64,000 bases of DNA from Paenalicyclobacillus mengziensis (GTDB taxonomy: Bacteria; Bacillota; Bacilli; Alicyclobacillales; Alicyclobacillaceae): positions 1,612,001 through 1,676,000 of the forward strand of contig NZ_CP071182.1 in NCBI RefSeq assembly GCF_017298635.1. Direction: 5' to 3'. The translations under genes were made by a program, and so were the position numbers. Of the stretch, positions 8,390-16,485 are shown piece by piece (within the stretch, counting starts at the first letter, position 1; every line of letters begins with the position of its first letter). The notes under the pieces are model-generated. The model had not been told where the DNA came from, searched no databases, and worked only from the letters and a program-made list of their open reading frames with translations.

Positions 8390-8743
8390 GTGTTTTCGAT
8401 GGACCAGTGGGCGGAGATATACAAAGCACTGGCAGATAAAACGAGACTGCACATTCTTGCGTTGTTGAAGCATGATGAGATGTGTGTCTGTGAGCTGGTG
8501 GACGTGCTTGGTATGACTCAGCCTGCCATCTCTCAACATCTCCGGAAACTGAAGCAAGCAGGACTCGTGAAGGAACGGAAGACGGCACAGTGGGTCTATT
8601 ACGGATTGGAAGGCTCGAATGTCCCGTTTTTCCATGAATGCATTTCTTTGCTGCCGGATGTGTCTGACGAAATTGAGCAGTTACAAGCGAAAGGGCTGCG
8701 TGTCTCTTGTGAGATGGGGCCTCGAAGAGGGGGCACCAAATGA
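8390..8743 (+). CDS. arsR: Arsenite-responsive ArsR repressor
   Basis: The 117-residue winged-helix ArsR/SmtB protein has Cys32 and Cys34 in [10 protein letters not shown] at the start of the recognition region. This is the classic type I As(III)/Sb(III) site, and [16 protein letters not shown] is the DNA-reading helix. It represses its own operon until arsenite binds. The GTG at 8390 has an AGGA ribosome site; ATG 8399 is an alternative. It sits in the middle of the operon, and its stop overlaps the arsB start (ATGA). The palindrome at 5957-5976 is the likely target. Confidence 0.93.
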   Translation: MFSMDQWAEIYKALADKTRLHILALLKHDEMCVCELVDVLGMTQPAISQHLRKLKQAGLVKERKTAQWVYYGLEGSNVPFFHECISLLPDVSDEIEQLQAKGLRVSCEMGPRRGGTK

Positions 8744-10032
8744 CGGTTCTTGCATTTTGTATTTTTGTTTTGACTTTGGTGTTTGTTATTTGGCAGCCCA
8801 AAGGGCTCTCAATTGGGTGGTCCGCACTTGGGGGAGCGGTTTTGGCGCTTGTCTTTCGAGTCGTCACGTTTCGTGATGTTTGGTCTGTGACCAAAATCGT
8901 CTGGGACGCTACACTCGCCTTTGTTGCCATCATTATCATTTCCACTATTTTGGACAAGATTGGCTTTTTTGAGTGGGCTGCCCTGAAGATGGCGCATGCT
9001 GCAAAAGGTGATGGACGGAAAGTGTTCCTATATGTCACGCTACTTGGGGCAGTTGTCGCAGCGTTTTTTGCGAATGATGGAGCGGCACTCATTTTGACAC
9101 CCATTGTGCTGGAGAAGGTCAAACTTCTCAAGTTTGACATGAAGAAGATGTTGCCGTTTATCATGGCGAGCGGTTTTATCGCAGACACGACATCGTTACC
9201 ACTGATTGTGAGCAACTTGGTAAATATCGTATCGGCGGACTTTTTTCATGTTGGCTTCTTGACCTACGCCGCCCATATGATTGTGCCAGACTTGTTCTCC
9301 TTGGCAGCGAGTATTGGCGTTCTGTACTTATTTTTTCGCAAGGATATCCCCAAGGAGTACAATCCCAAGGACTTGGCCAAACCGTCCGATGCGATTGCTC
9401 ACCAAGGGATGTTTCGGATTTCCTGGATTATCTTGGTCGTGTTGCTCGTCGGTTATATTTTGACAGAACTCCTTCATATCCCGGTTTCCATTGTGGCGGG
9501 CCTGATTGCGGTTGTGTTTCTCGTTGCAGGTTCCAGAACCAGAGTGATTCGGCCATGGGGCATCATTCGGGAGGCACCATGGGCCATTGTGGTCTTTTCC
9601 ATTGGCATGTATGTAGTCGTGTATGGGCTGCGGAATGTGGGCCTGACGAATGTTCTGGGGCGCCTCATTGAAAGTTCTACGCACGGCGGCTTGTACGCTG
9701 GCACAGTGGCGACTGGATTTATCGCCGCTATCCTTTCGAGCATTATGAACAACATGCCAACGGTGATGATTGACGCACTGGCCATTCACTCGACAAACGC
9801 TACGGGAGTCATGCATGAGGCGCTGGTGTATGCGAATGTTATCGGCAGCGACTTGGGTCCGAAAATCACACCGATTGGTTCACTGGCCACGCTCCTGTGG
9901 TTACATGTGCTGGGCAAGAAAGGGATCACGATTTCTTGGGGCAGGTACTTCAAAACGGGGATTGTTCTTACTGTCCCGACCCTCTTCGTGACACTGACGG
10001 GTTTGTATTTGTGGCTTTCACTTGTAGGATAA
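8740..10032 (+). CDS. arsB: Arsenite efflux pump ArsB
   Basis: This 430-residue polytopic protein has the length and pattern of ArsB in the ion transporter superfamily. There are about 12 hydrophobic segments and the conserved region [17 protein letters not shown] near residue 110. It exports arsenite and antimonite from the cytosol, alone or as the membrane channel for the ArsA ATPases. The start ATG overlaps the arsR stop by the ATGA arrangement, so the two are translationally coupled. The arsC gene follows after 29 bases. It belongs to the ArsB family rather than ACR3. Confidence 0.95.
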   Translation: MTVLAFCIFVLTLVFVIWQPKGLSIGWSALGGAVLALVFRVVTFRDVWSVTKIVWDATLAFVAIIIISTILDKIGFFEWAALKMAHAAKGDGRKVFLYVTLLGAVVAAFFANDGAALILTPIVLEKVKLLKFDMKKMLPFIMASGFIADTTSLPLIVSNLVNIVSADFFHVGFLTYAAHMIVPDLFSLAASIGVLYLFFRKDIPKEYNPKDLAKPSDAIAHQGMFRISWIILVVLLVGYILTELLHIPVSIVAGLIAVVFLVAGSRTRVIRPWGIIREAPWAIVVFSIGMYVVVYGLRNVGLTNVLGRLIESSTHGGLYAGTVATGFIAAILSSIMNNMPTVMIDALAIHSTNATGVMHEALVYANVIGSDLGPKITPIGSLATLLWLHVLGKKGITISWGRYFKTGIVLTVPTLFVTLTGLYLWLSLVG

Positions 10033-10061
10033 ATGCTGATTCTGAAGGGAGCAAGAGTCGA

Positions 10062-10484
10062 ATGACGAAGCCAATTGTATATTTTCTGTGTACCGGAAAC
10101 TCCTGCCGCAGTCAAATCGCTGAAGGATTAGCCAGACACCTTGGTGCAGACAAGATTGACGTTCATAGCGCCGGCGTGGAGGCGCATGGCCTGAACCCCC
10201 GTGCCGTGGCCACCATGAAAGAGGCGGGAATCGATATTTCCCATCACGAATCGAAGTTGATCGATTCTGACTTGTTGAATCAAGCTGACTATGTAATTAC
10301 GTTATGCGGGGATGCCAATGACCGTTGTCCAGTCACGCCTCCTCATGTGAAACGATTGCATTGGGGATTTGAGGACCCTGCGAAGGCAACCGGGACGGAA
10401 GATGAGGTTCAGGCAAAGTTCCGTGAAGTTCGGGATGCCATTCGAGATAGGATTCAGGGTTTTTTGAACGAACTGCCACAGTGA
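10062..10484 (+). CDS. arsC: Thioredoxin-coupled arsenate reductase
   Basis: The 140-residue protein is of the low-molecular-weight-phosphatase type. The P-loop CTGNSCRS has nucleophile Cys10, and Cys82 and Cys89 form the redox relay in [10 protein letters not shown], at the same numbering as the Staphylococcus aureus enzyme. It reduces arsenate to arsenite for export by ArsB, with thioredoxin and thioredoxin reductase restoring the disulfide. ATG 10062 has the ribosome site GAAGGGAG; an open frame reaching back into arsB is not the start. Confidence 0.95.
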   Translation: MTKPIVYFLCTGNSCRSQIAEGLARHLGADKIDVHSAGVEAHGLNPRAVATMKEAGIDISHHESKLIDSDLLNQADYVITLCGDANDRCPVTPPHVKRLHWGFEDPAKATGTEDEVQAKFREVRDAIRDRIQGFLNELPQ

Positions 10485-10511
10485 TGCGGATTTTGAAAGG
10501 GGAGAGTTCAT

Positions 10512-10793
10512 TTGCAGATCACCGAGCAAGCCAAGCAGCAGCTAGAGGAGCTGTTCAAACAGAATCACGCCTCGGGGGTTCGGGTTGCGTTTGCGGGGAT
10601 GGGATGTTGTTCACCGAAGATTGGACTGTCCTTGGATGAACCAGAGGAAGATGATGTCATTGATGTGGTGAATGGGATTCGGGTGGCTATCGAAAATCGG
10701 GTTGTCCCCCAGACCGTGCAGGTTACACTTGATTACCAGACCACGCCAACGGAGTCGGGATTTGTGTTGCGAGGATCCAGCAGTTGCTGCTAA
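10512..10793 (+). CDS. IscA/HesB-like protein with N-proximal CC and terminal CC
   Basis: The 93-residue protein has the HesB/IscA-like fold (ITEQAKQQLEELF, then VRVAFAGMGCCSPKIGLSLDEP). It ends in SSSCC instead of the CGC of IscA scaffolds. The adjacent cysteines in GMGCCSP and the terminal pair are suited to binding a soft metal or metalloid. TTG 10512 follows the ribosome site AAAGGGGAGAG. As the last gene of the ars operon, a role in arsenite handling or Fe-S repair is inferred from position. Relatives near ars genes are sometimes annotated only as HesB-like. Confidence 0.75.
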   Translation: MQITEQAKQQLEELFKQNHASGVRVAFAGMGCCSPKIGLSLDEPEEDDVIDVVNGIRVAIENRVVPQTVQVTLDYQTTPTESGFVLRGSSSCC

Positions 10794-10881
10794 TCAATAG
10801 GTTCGATATGAGCCAGACCTTTGACCGTTTTGTTTTCAAGAAACAGTTTGAGAATGCAGTGTGCAAGTACAGCATTTTGTG

Positions 10882-10911
10882 TTGACATCGCTTGTATTCT
10901 GGAGGGATAAT
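10882..10911 (+). promoter_or_regulatory. Promoter of the first Nramp-related gene
   Basis: TTGACA (10882-10887) and GATAAT (10906-10911) are separated by 18 bases. The equivalent position before the second gene copy also has TTGACA-18-CATAAT. Transcription would begin about 70 bases before the M-box. Confidence 0.68.
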
Positions 10912-10988
10912 GAGGCGGCGAAAAGTCACGCCAGTGCTCGATGCCTAGCGGGAAGTGAGGCAATCGCCGGGGCATGGATGTGTGACAA

Positions 10989-11172
10989 TGCATACCTTGA
11001 ATTGAATACAACCAGTCCTCGTTAGGCGAGGCGTCTATGTAAACATAGGCCACTGCCCGGAAACGTCGAAAGACGCCAATGGGTCACCAGGTATTGCCGG
11101 ATTAAGGCTTTACCTAATGTGGCTGAGTGCAAACTCTACGTTGCATAGTGCTAAAGCTCAACCAGGGGGATG
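10989..11172 (+). promoter_or_regulatory. M-box (ykoK-type) magnesium riboswitch, copy 1
   Basis: The segment carries the signature blocks of the M-box aptamer in order: CGTTAGGCGAGGCGTC (11020-11035), CTGCCCGGAAACGTCGAAAG and GACGCCAATGGGT (11053-11085), and GTGCTAAAGCTC (11149-11160). In this class Mg2+ binding compacts the RNA and switches a downstream terminator on. A terminator with a competing pairing partner follows directly, so the arrangement is a transcriptional OFF switch at high Mg2+. It controls the downstream Nramp-related gene. Confidence 0.95.
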
Positions 11173-11206
11173 TACGGAGACGCCGTATTTTGCGTGCGTA
11201 GTTCCA

Positions 11207-11235
11207 ATCCCCTGAGCGTATGCCAGGGGATTTTC
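11207..11235 (+). terminator. Riboswitch terminator, copy 1
   Basis: ATCCCCTG (11207-11214) pairs with CAGGGGAT (11224-11231), followed by a T run. CAGGGGGA at 11163-11170, at the 3' edge of the aptamer, can pair with the same TCCCCTG, giving mutually exclusive terminator and antiterminator forms. Confidence 0.9.
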
Positions 11236-11249
11236 TATGTGCTCTTTGA

Positions 11250-11363
11250 AGGAGGTGGTAGGTGTGGACGCAGGCCCTAGTCATGAGCGACACTGTTGCG
11301 ATTTTTGTTGGTCAGGATTACAAACAGGGGATTTCTGTCCCTCCTATCACGTCTTCAAGGAGG
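11250..11363 (+). promoter_or_regulatory. Leader open frame and start-site hairpin before the Nramp-related gene, copy 1
   Basis: Past the terminator, a perfect ribosome site AAGGAGG (11250-11256) precedes GTG 11262, far upstream of the transporter start. Downstream, CCTCCT (11340-11345) can pair with AGGAGG (11358-11363), the ribosome site of the transporter, and so hide it. GGGA...TCCC (11328-11341) overlaps the left arm and would compete. In this copy the GTG 11262 frame continues into the transporter frame; in copy 2 it stops after 16 codons. Confidence 0.55.
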
Positions 11364-11372
11364 ATGAGGTTC

Positions 11373-12995
11373 ATGCGCACAAATTTGGCGATTCAAGAAG
11401 AAACGGCTGTTCTGGACAGCCAGCACGTTGGTGACATCCAAGGCGCACTGGGCACGGTGCGTGTTGATGATAACGGAACTCGTAGGAGCTGGAAAAGCCG
11501 TGTTCTGACTCTGCTTGCCATCATGGGACCGGGGCTCATTGTGATGGTTGGTGATAATGATGCGGGCGGAGTTGCGACGTATGCACAGGCTGGGCAAGAT
11601 TTCGGAACGAGTCTGCTCTGGGTTCTCCTTCTTCTGGTTCCTGTGCTCATTGTGAATCAGGAGATGGTGGTTCGGCTTGGGCTGGTCACAGGGGTCGGCC
11701 ATGCCAGACTCATTTTCGAACGGTTCGGGAAATTCTGGGGAGCCTTTTCCGTTGGGGACTTATTCATACTGAACGTTTTAACTATCGCGACGGAATTTAT
11801 CGGGATAAGAATGGCGATGGCCCATTTCGGAGTGAACCCGCTCGTTTCCGTTATCCTGGCATCAATTTTGTTGATTGGTATGACGGTGACTGGGAGTTTT
11901 CGCCGTTGGGAGCGGTTCATGTATGTCATGGTCGTGGCGAATTTCTTGGTCATTCCACTTGTCTTCATGAGTCATCCGGCTGTTAAACCTGTGGTTACCG
12001 GATTCTTGCTACCCGGAGTCCGTGGCGGGCTTACCTCGAACGCACTGTTGCTCATTATTGGCATGGTCGGCACCACGGTAGCACCTTGGCAGTTATTCTT
12101 CCAACAGTCAAACGTGATTGATAAGCGATTGACGCCACGGTGGATGTCGTATGAACGGGCGGATACGGTCATTGGATCCGTTGTTGTCGTCATTGGGGCG
12201 ACGGCGCTCATCGCAACGACGGCTTTCGCCTTTCAAGGAACCAGCTTGGCGGGGCAATTCGTGAATGCTGGCACTGTGATAACAGGACTGTCGCAGCACG
12301 TCAGTGCCTTGGCAGGGGACTTGTTTGCCATCATTCTGCTGAATGCATCGTTGATTGGGGCGGCTGCAGTTACACTGTCGACCTCGTATGCGTTCGGTGA
12401 TGTTTTCGGGACCAAACACTCTCTCCATCGATCAATGAAGGATGGACTCAGCTTCTACCTGGTGTACGGTGCAGTCATATTGGTGTCTGCGGGGATCGTG
12501 GTTATCCCACATGCACCGCTTGGGCTGATTACAACCGGTGTGCAGGCTTTAGCAGGTATCCTTCTCCCAAGTGCGACCGTTTTTCTGTTGCTGTTGTGTA
12601 ATGACAAGGCGGTCTTAGGACCATGGGTCAATCGTCCATGGGTGAACATTATCGGCGCCGTTATCGTCGGGGTATTGGTTGTACTGTCACTGATTCTAGC
12701 GGTTGTAACATTCTTCCCCAATGTGAACGTTACACTGTTGAGTCTCGCACTGGCGGGCGTGCTGTTGCTTGGACTCGTGGCGGCCGGACTTGCATCGTAT
12801 CGGAAACGCCAACCTGCAAAACCTGTTTCTTCAGAAGAAGATCGCTACAGTTGGAGAATGCCACCGCTTGCTAGATTGCCCAAAGCAGTATGGTCGCCTG
12901 CACAAAAGTTGGCGATGGCAACCTTGCGGGGTTACCTCGTCATCGCCGTTGTTATGCTTGTCGTAAAGATTGTTCAGCTTTCCATTGGGGCTTAA
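11373..12995 (+). CDS. Nramp-related divalent metal transporter, probably Mg2+ type (NRMT), copy 1
   Basis: With start ATG 11373 (ribosome site AAGGAGG, 9 bases) the protein has 540 residues and about 11-12 membrane segments of the Nramp/SLC11 fold. The substrate-site motifs differ from MntH. The first-helix DPGN is DAGG (Asp63-Gly66), and the sixth-helix MPH is APW (Ala237-Trp239), so the metal-selective methionine and the asparagine are gone. This pattern is described for Nramp-related magnesium transporters, and an M-box Mg2+ riboswitch sits upstream. MntH-like annotation would therefore mislead. Copy 2 at 56174 is nearly identical. A frame starting at GTG 11262 would add 37 residues and is less likely. 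Confidence 0.88.
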   Translation: MRTNLAIQEETAVLDSQHVGDIQGALGTVRVDDNGTRRSWKSRVLTLLAIMGPGLIVMVGDNDAGGVATYAQAGQDFGTSLLWVLLLLVPVLIVNQEMVVRLGLVTGVGHARLIFERFGKFWGAFSVGDLFILNVLTIATEFIGIRMAMAHFGVNPLVSVILASILLIGMTVTGSFRRWERFMYVMVVANFLVIPLVFMSHPAVKPVVTGFLLPGVRGGLTSNALLLIIGMVGTTVAPWQLFFQQSNVIDKRLTPRWMSYERADTVIGSVVVVIGATALIATTAFAFQGTSLAGQFVNAGTVITGLSQHVSALAGDLFAIILLNASLIGAAAVTLSTSYAFGDVFGTKHSLHRSMKDGLSFYLVYGAVILVSAGIVVIPHAPLGLITTGVQALAGILLPSATVFLLLLCNDKAVLGPWVNRPWVNIIGAVIVGVLVVLSLILAVVTFFPNVNVTLLSLALAGVLLLGLVAAGLASYRKRQPAKPVSSEEDRYSWRMPPLARLPKAVWSPAQKLAMATLRGYLVIAVVMLVVKIVQLSIGA

Positions 12996-13064
12996 ACCGT
13001 GTCACAGGAGGCAATCTTTCAAAGTATGATGCGAAGCCTTATGTACAAACCATTGACCTATACC

Positions 13065-13102
13065 AAGCTCACACCTCTTTTGAATGGGGAGTGAGCTTTT
13101 TT
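13065..13102 (+). terminator. Terminator after Nramp-related gene 1
   Basis: AAGCTCAC (13065-13072) pairs with GTGAGCTT (13091-13098), followed by TTTT. The same AGCTCAC...GTGAGCT terminator follows copy 2. Confidence 0.85.
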
Positions 13103-13189
13103 GCTTGATCTTCCAGGTCGTTGTGGTTTACCACTGGTGCAGCGGCGCAATCAGTTGAGTATTAGACTCCCATTCTGCCGAACGAGGGA

Positions 13190-13507
13190 CTATTTTTTCA
13201 GCAACATCACTGCAACGCCCACAAGACAAATCCCGGCACCGAGCCATTCGCTCCAGTCAGGAAACCGCTTGTCGATGAACCAGCCCCACAGGACAGCCAT
13301 TGCGATGAAGATCCCACCGTAGGCGGCGTATGTCTTTCCGAATGAGAATTCTTGGCGGGTGGCCACGACGCCATACAAAATCATGACAATGGCACCAATG
13401 ATTCCGACCCATAGGGACTTTCCATTTTTGAGCCATTGCCAAATCAGATATCCACCACCAATCTCTGCGAGACCTGCTACAAGGAAGAGAAAGACGGCTC
13501 GGATTAT
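13190..13507 (-). CDS. ynfA: YnfA/UPF0060 small membrane protein without a canonical start codon
   Basis: The minus-strand frame encodes a four-helix UPF0060 protein of about 105 residues, the family length: AVFLFLVAGLAEIGGGYLIW, then KTYAAYGGIFIAMAVLWGW and the end GAGICLVGVAVML. YnfA proteins are inner-membrane proteins related to small multidrug exporters. The conserved N-terminus is intact, yet no ATG, GTG or TTG lies in frame between the upstream in-frame stop and residue 45 or so (ATG at 13384). An ATA at 13505-13507 stands at the expected start. Its GGGGG ribosome-like stretch overlaps the stop of the upstream small ORF. Either a non-standard start or a start-codon mutation is implied. 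Confidence 0.75.
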   Translation of the reverse strand: MIRAVFLFLVAGLAEIGGGYLIWQWLKNGKSLWVGIIGAIVMILYGVVATRQEFSFGKTYAAYGGIFIAMAVLWGWFIDKRFPDWSEWLGAGICLVGVAVMLLKK

Positions 13508-13515
13508 CGTTGTTA

Positions 13516-13692
13516 TTACCCCCGTTTCTTCCGCTTCGTCACCACGCTTTCTCGGTTGGCGTGATGGAAATATCCCGGTTGTTTTACTGACTCCAACAAG
13601 AACACTTCATTTGGCTCTGTAATACCTTTTACGTCGTCAAAGTCTTCGTCGCCAAACAAATGGCTCACAATGTTTCGTGATATACCAACCAT
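13516..13692 (-). CDS. Small hypothetical protein upstream of ynfA
   Basis: A 58-codon minus-strand frame begins ATG (13692), MVGISRNIVSHLFGDEDFDD, and ends in the basic tail TKRKKRG. Its stop lies 8 bases before the ynfA N-terminal region, so the two could be cotranscribed. It is preceded by a weak GGGGTGATG ribosome site. I do not recognise the family. Coding is supported only by the acidic-then-basic composition and tight spacing to ynfA. Confidence 0.4.
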   Translation of the reverse strand: MVGISRNIVSHLFGDEDFDDVKGITEPNEVFLLESVKQPGYFHHANRESVVTKRKKRG

Positions 13693-13950
13693 ACCGCATC
13701 ACCCCGAGCGGAACAATCTAAGACACATTCTTTTAGACCCGTGTGACATCGTGCTGTGAATGCATTCGATTTGCAATCTGGGGCTATGGACCATACGATA
13801 AAAGTACAACCTGACTGCGAAAACGCAATGAATAACGCATAGAATACGGATCCTGAATGTGAGATGGCTGTATACGGGGATGCAATTGTAGGGCCTACAG
13901 TATCGTGGATTCGTTGTGCTCGATTCGTTGCTCAAAGGAGTGGTTCTGTC

Positions 13951-14502
13951 GTGGCAAAGCGAAATTATTATGTCAAGCCTCACGTATTGGATGAAGAACC
14001 ATTGACGTTTGAAGGCTTCGATATTCCGATTACAGAAACGGATGCCAAGCGGATCGACCGATTGGTGAATGAGTATGAAAGTCGAATCATTCAGCAAATT
14101 GATGAAGATTATCGACAGCAGACCAAGTGGGCGCATCGATTGGCCGACAAAATCGCTGCGTTTGGCGGCAGTTGGACGTTCATCGTGATTTTTGCTGTTG
14201 TCCTTTCGCTTTGGATCACGTGGAATACCGTACGGCTTACGGCACCCTTACATTTTGATAAGCCACCGTTTATCTTGCTAAACCTTTGCCTGTCTTTCAT
14301 CGCAGCATTCCAAGCTCCAATCATTATGATGAGTCAAAATCGCCAGGCGGCTCGGGATAAGCATGAATCGGTGATTGATTTCGCTATCAACTATAAAGCG
14401 GAACAAGAAATCGATGACATGCAAAGCCACCTGCATCGAATCGAGGGAAAGCTTTTGGACTTGGAAAAAATGCTAGAGAAAATGTGCTCAACACAGGACT
14501 GA
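13951..14502 (+). CDS. DUF1003 membrane protein
   Basis: This 183-residue protein begins at GTG 13951 behind AAAGGAG. The frame runs upstream without stop, but those residues are not family-like. It has the DUF1003 core: HRLADKIAAFGGSWTFI with the first membrane helix, then PFILLNLCLSFIAAFQAPI as the second, then MMSQNRQAARD. The C-terminal 50 residues are a predicted coiled coil (ADDMQ-type heptads, HRIEGKLLDLEKMLEKM). The function of the family is not established. It stands alone between ynfA and the mercury operon. Confidence 0.82.
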   Translation: MAKRNYYVKPHVLDEEPLTFEGFDIPITETDAKRIDRLVNEYESRIIQQIDEDYRQQTKWAHRLADKIAAFGGSWTFIVIFAVVLSLWITWNTVRLTAPLHFDKPPFILLNLCLSFIAAFQAPIIMMSQNRQAARDKHESVIDFAINYKAEQEIDDMQSHLHRIEGKLLDLEKMLEKMCSTQD

Positions 14503-14546
14503 CACCGTTCTCGACGAGGCGGTCACCTCATCCCCTATTGACTTCT

Positions 14547-14579
14547 TTGACATCAAACATATTTAAATATTATAATATG
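14547..14579 (+). promoter_or_regulatory. Promoter and operator of the mercury operon
   Basis: TTGACA (14547-14552) and TATAAT (14571-14576), 18 bases apart, form a consensus promoter. An imperfect AT-rich palindrome with ends CATATT and AATATG (14558-14579) covers the spacer and -10. This is where an ArsR-family repressor such as the one encoded by the second gene would bind. Confidence 0.78.
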
Positions 14580-14598
14580 TAACAAGGAGATGAATTGT

Positions 14599-14889
14599 AT
14601 GGAAAACAATGAACAAAAGCGCAGTTCCGGCACTGGAGCATGGGGACTGCTGGGGTTGGCAGCGATTCCGGTACTTTGTTGCGGCCTGCCGATTTTCATG
14701 GGAGCACTGGGATTCACGGCTGTAGGAGCGGTGTTAGCTGCAAGTCGCTACTGGATTCTAGGAGGTCTTGTCATCCTGATGGGAATTGTGATGTTCATTG
14801 TATCACGTAAAGGTAGGAAATCAGGGAAGGATTCCTGCTGTGCGGTTCCACCGAGTGACAGGCTGTCCAAGGGAATCGCTAAGGAGTGA
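14599..14889 (+). CDS. MerF-like mercuric ion transport protein
   Basis: The 96-residue protein has two membrane helices. Cys27-Cys28 lie in the first helix in the motif VLCCGLP, and Cys80-Cys81 lie in the cytoplasmic tail, the paired-cysteine layout of MerF/MerT Hg(II) importers that pass mercury to MerA. ATG 14599 has the ribosome site AAGGAG nine bases upstream; the ATG at 14590 abuts that site. It is the first gene after the operator-covered promoter and lies 5 bases from the regulator gene. MerF is the closest match by size; the symbol is left open because similarity is limited. Confidence 0.8.
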   Translation: MENNEQKRSSGTGAWGLLGLAAIPVLCCGLPIFMGALGFTAVGAVLAASRYWILGGLVILMGIVMFIVSRKGRKSGKDSCCAVPPSDRLSKGIAKE

Positions 14890-14894
14890 CACCT

Positions 14895-15233
14895 ATGCAA
14901 GATTTGAATATGACACCTGAAATCGGGGCTCAGACTGAGATTTACGCAAAATTCTTTCATGGATTGTCGAATCCGACACGGTTCAAAATCGTGGAGGCGC
15001 TTTTGGAGCAAGAGTTAAACGTGAGCCAACTCGTGGATATTATTGGGGCTTCTCAAAGCCAAGTATCCAATCAACTTGCTTGCTTAAAGTGGTGCGGCTA
15101 TGTGACTTCCAGACAAGAGGGTAAATATATCCTGTATCGCATATCAGATCAGCGTGTGCGCAGTATCCTGCAACTTGCCAAAGAGATTGTTGCTGATAAT
15201 GCCGAACACATTCGTTCCTGCACTCGGATGTAG
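14895..15233 (+). CDS. ArsR-family metal sensor of CmtR type
   Basis: The 112-residue winged-helix protein starts at ATG 14895 (AAGGAG at 14881-14886). It carries Cys63 and Cys67 in LACLKWCGYV at the end of the recognition helix, plus Cys109 near the C-terminus. This matches the two helix-4 cysteines and one C-terminal cysteine used by CmtR for Cd/Pb and by some Gram-positive ArsR-type mercury repressors. As merA lies three genes downstream, Hg(II) is the likely inducer. It replaces a MerR-family activator in this operon. Confidence 0.88.
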   Translation: MQDLNMTPEIGAQTEIYAKFFHGLSNPTRFKIVEALLEQELNVSQLVDIIGASQSQVSNQLACLKWCGYVTSRQEGKYILYRISDQRVRSILQLAKEIVADNAEHIRSCTRM

Positions 15234-15263
15234 TCAAAACGTGATAAGAAGGGAGAGATCAGA

Positions 15264-15803
15264 ATGAACAAGATGTGGCTTGGCGGCGCCCTGGTGGTCG
15301 TACTCGGAGCCGGGGTATTCGGGTTTACTCGGTTTGAACACGTATCAACGGCGTCAGCGTCAACTGGACCACAATTGGCGGCTGTACAACAGACAAGCCA
15401 ACAGAGCAGTGCGACTGCGGTTGGATTGAGCGACCTCAGTTTTACCGATGTCAGTGGAAAAGTGATTTCTGTGAATCCGAATGATAAGACAGTCCTGCAT
15501 TTTATGACTTCTTCCTGTTCAGACTGCTTGCCGACGGAAACGACATTGGCCAAATTTCAGAACACACCAGGAGTAAAGCTCGTCTCGATTGATGTAGAGC
15601 CCCAGGCCGACAACGCCAGCACGATTGCCCAGTTCTCAAAGGTAGCGGGTAGTCATTGGCCCTATGTGTTGGAGACGAATTCATCCCTTCTCCAAAAGTT
15701 TCACGTGACGGAACTGGATACAGTGGTCGTGCTCTACCATAACAAGGTGATTTATGAAGGTGTTGTACCATCGACCGCTCAGCTCAAGAAGGTGCTTGCA
15801 TGA
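15264..15803 (+). CDS. Membrane-anchored thioredoxin-like protein
   Basis: The 179-residue protein has an N-terminal membrane anchor (residues 5-21), a Ser/Thr/Gln-rich linker and a TlpA/ResA-like thioredoxin domain. The redox motif is Cys85-Ser-Asp-Cys88 (MTSSCSDCLP). The linker puts the domain outside the membrane. The stop overlaps the ccdA start (GCATGA), indicating coupled synthesis with the membrane electron carrier that would reduce it. In a mercury operon it could reduce or carry Hg-thiol adducts at the cell surface, which is inference. Confidence 0.85.
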   Translation: MNKMWLGGALVVVLGAGVFGFTRFEHVSTASASTGPQLAAVQQTSQQSSATAVGLSDLSFTDVSGKVISVNPNDKTVLHFMTSSCSDCLPTETTLAKFQNTPGVKLVSIDVEPQADNASTIAQFSKVAGSHWPYVLETNSSLLQKFHVTELDTVVVLYHNKVIYEGVVPSTAQLKKVLA

Positions 15804-16471
15804 ATGCAGGGCTTGCAGTGGTTCTCGGTGCAGGTATGATGGCTGCTTTTAATCCGTGCGGAGTGGCGATGCTTCCGTCCTATATTGTTCATCTGATTGC
15901 AGGGCGTGAACGGCGTGCCTGGGACGGCTTGTGGGCCGGGCTCTTAATGACAGCCGGGTTCTTGCTCGTGTTTATGGTGGCGGGCGTCATTGCTGCAACC
16001 TTTGCAGCGGTACTGGGAAAGGCGGTGGCATGGATTGCGGAAGTCGTCGGAGTCGCCTTTATTCTTCTGGGGATACTGATGTTGTTTGGCAAGCGTGGGG
16101 TCGCATTCCATGTTGGGGGTGACTGGAACCTTCAACAAGGGAGTAAGGGGTCTGTCTTTCTGTATGGGATTGCGTATGCGCTCGGTTCGCTCGGGTGTAC
16201 GCTCCCCTTGTTCTCAGTGCTGGTGCTGTCGTCATTTCACAGCCACGGATTTGCAGGCGGTGTGACTGACTTTGTACTCTATGCACTGGGCATGGGGTTT
16301 GTGGTGACCATCATCTCTCTAGCGTCCACGATATCACAGCAATTGGTTGGGCAGTGGGTCCGCAAGGGAGCTAGATGGATGGGGCGCTTCAGTGCGCTTA
16401 TCACACTCGGGACGGGTATATATTTGGTAGTTTATTGGTTTCCCTATATTCGCTTGTATGCGGGATTTTGA
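15800..16471 (+). CDS. ccdA: CcdA/DsbD-type membrane thiol-electron transporter
   Basis: The 223-residue protein has six hydrophobic helices and the two conserved CcdA cysteine sites: NPCG in helix 1 (AFNPCGVAMLPSY) and GCTLP in helix 4 (LGSLGCTLPLFS). CcdA passes electrons from cytoplasmic thioredoxin to extracytoplasmic thioredoxin-fold proteins, and the preceding gene encodes such a partner. The start overlaps that gene by four bases. Its position in the mer operon is shared by some Gram-positive mercury loci. Confidence 0.92.
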   Translation: MNAGLAVVLGAGMMAAFNPCGVAMLPSYIVHLIAGRERRAWDGLWAGLLMTAGFLLVFMVAGVIAATFAAVLGKAVAWIAEVVGVAFILLGILMLFGKRGVAFHVGGDWNLQQGSKGSVFLYGIAYALGSLGCTLPLFSVLVLSSFHSHGFAGGVTDFVLYALGMGFVVTIISLASTISQQLVGQWVRKGARWMGRFSALITLGTGIYLVVYWFPYIRLYAGF

Positions 16472-16485
16472 CGGAGGTGTTCTAA

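Noticed and set aside
9897..10061. Extended ArsC start inside arsB
   Set aside because: ArsC numbering (Cys10, Cys82, Cys89) fits exactly from ATG 10062 with a ribosome site.
11373..12995. MntH manganese transporter
   Set aside because: The DPGN and MPH metal-site motifs are replaced and the leader is a Mg2+-sensing M-box.
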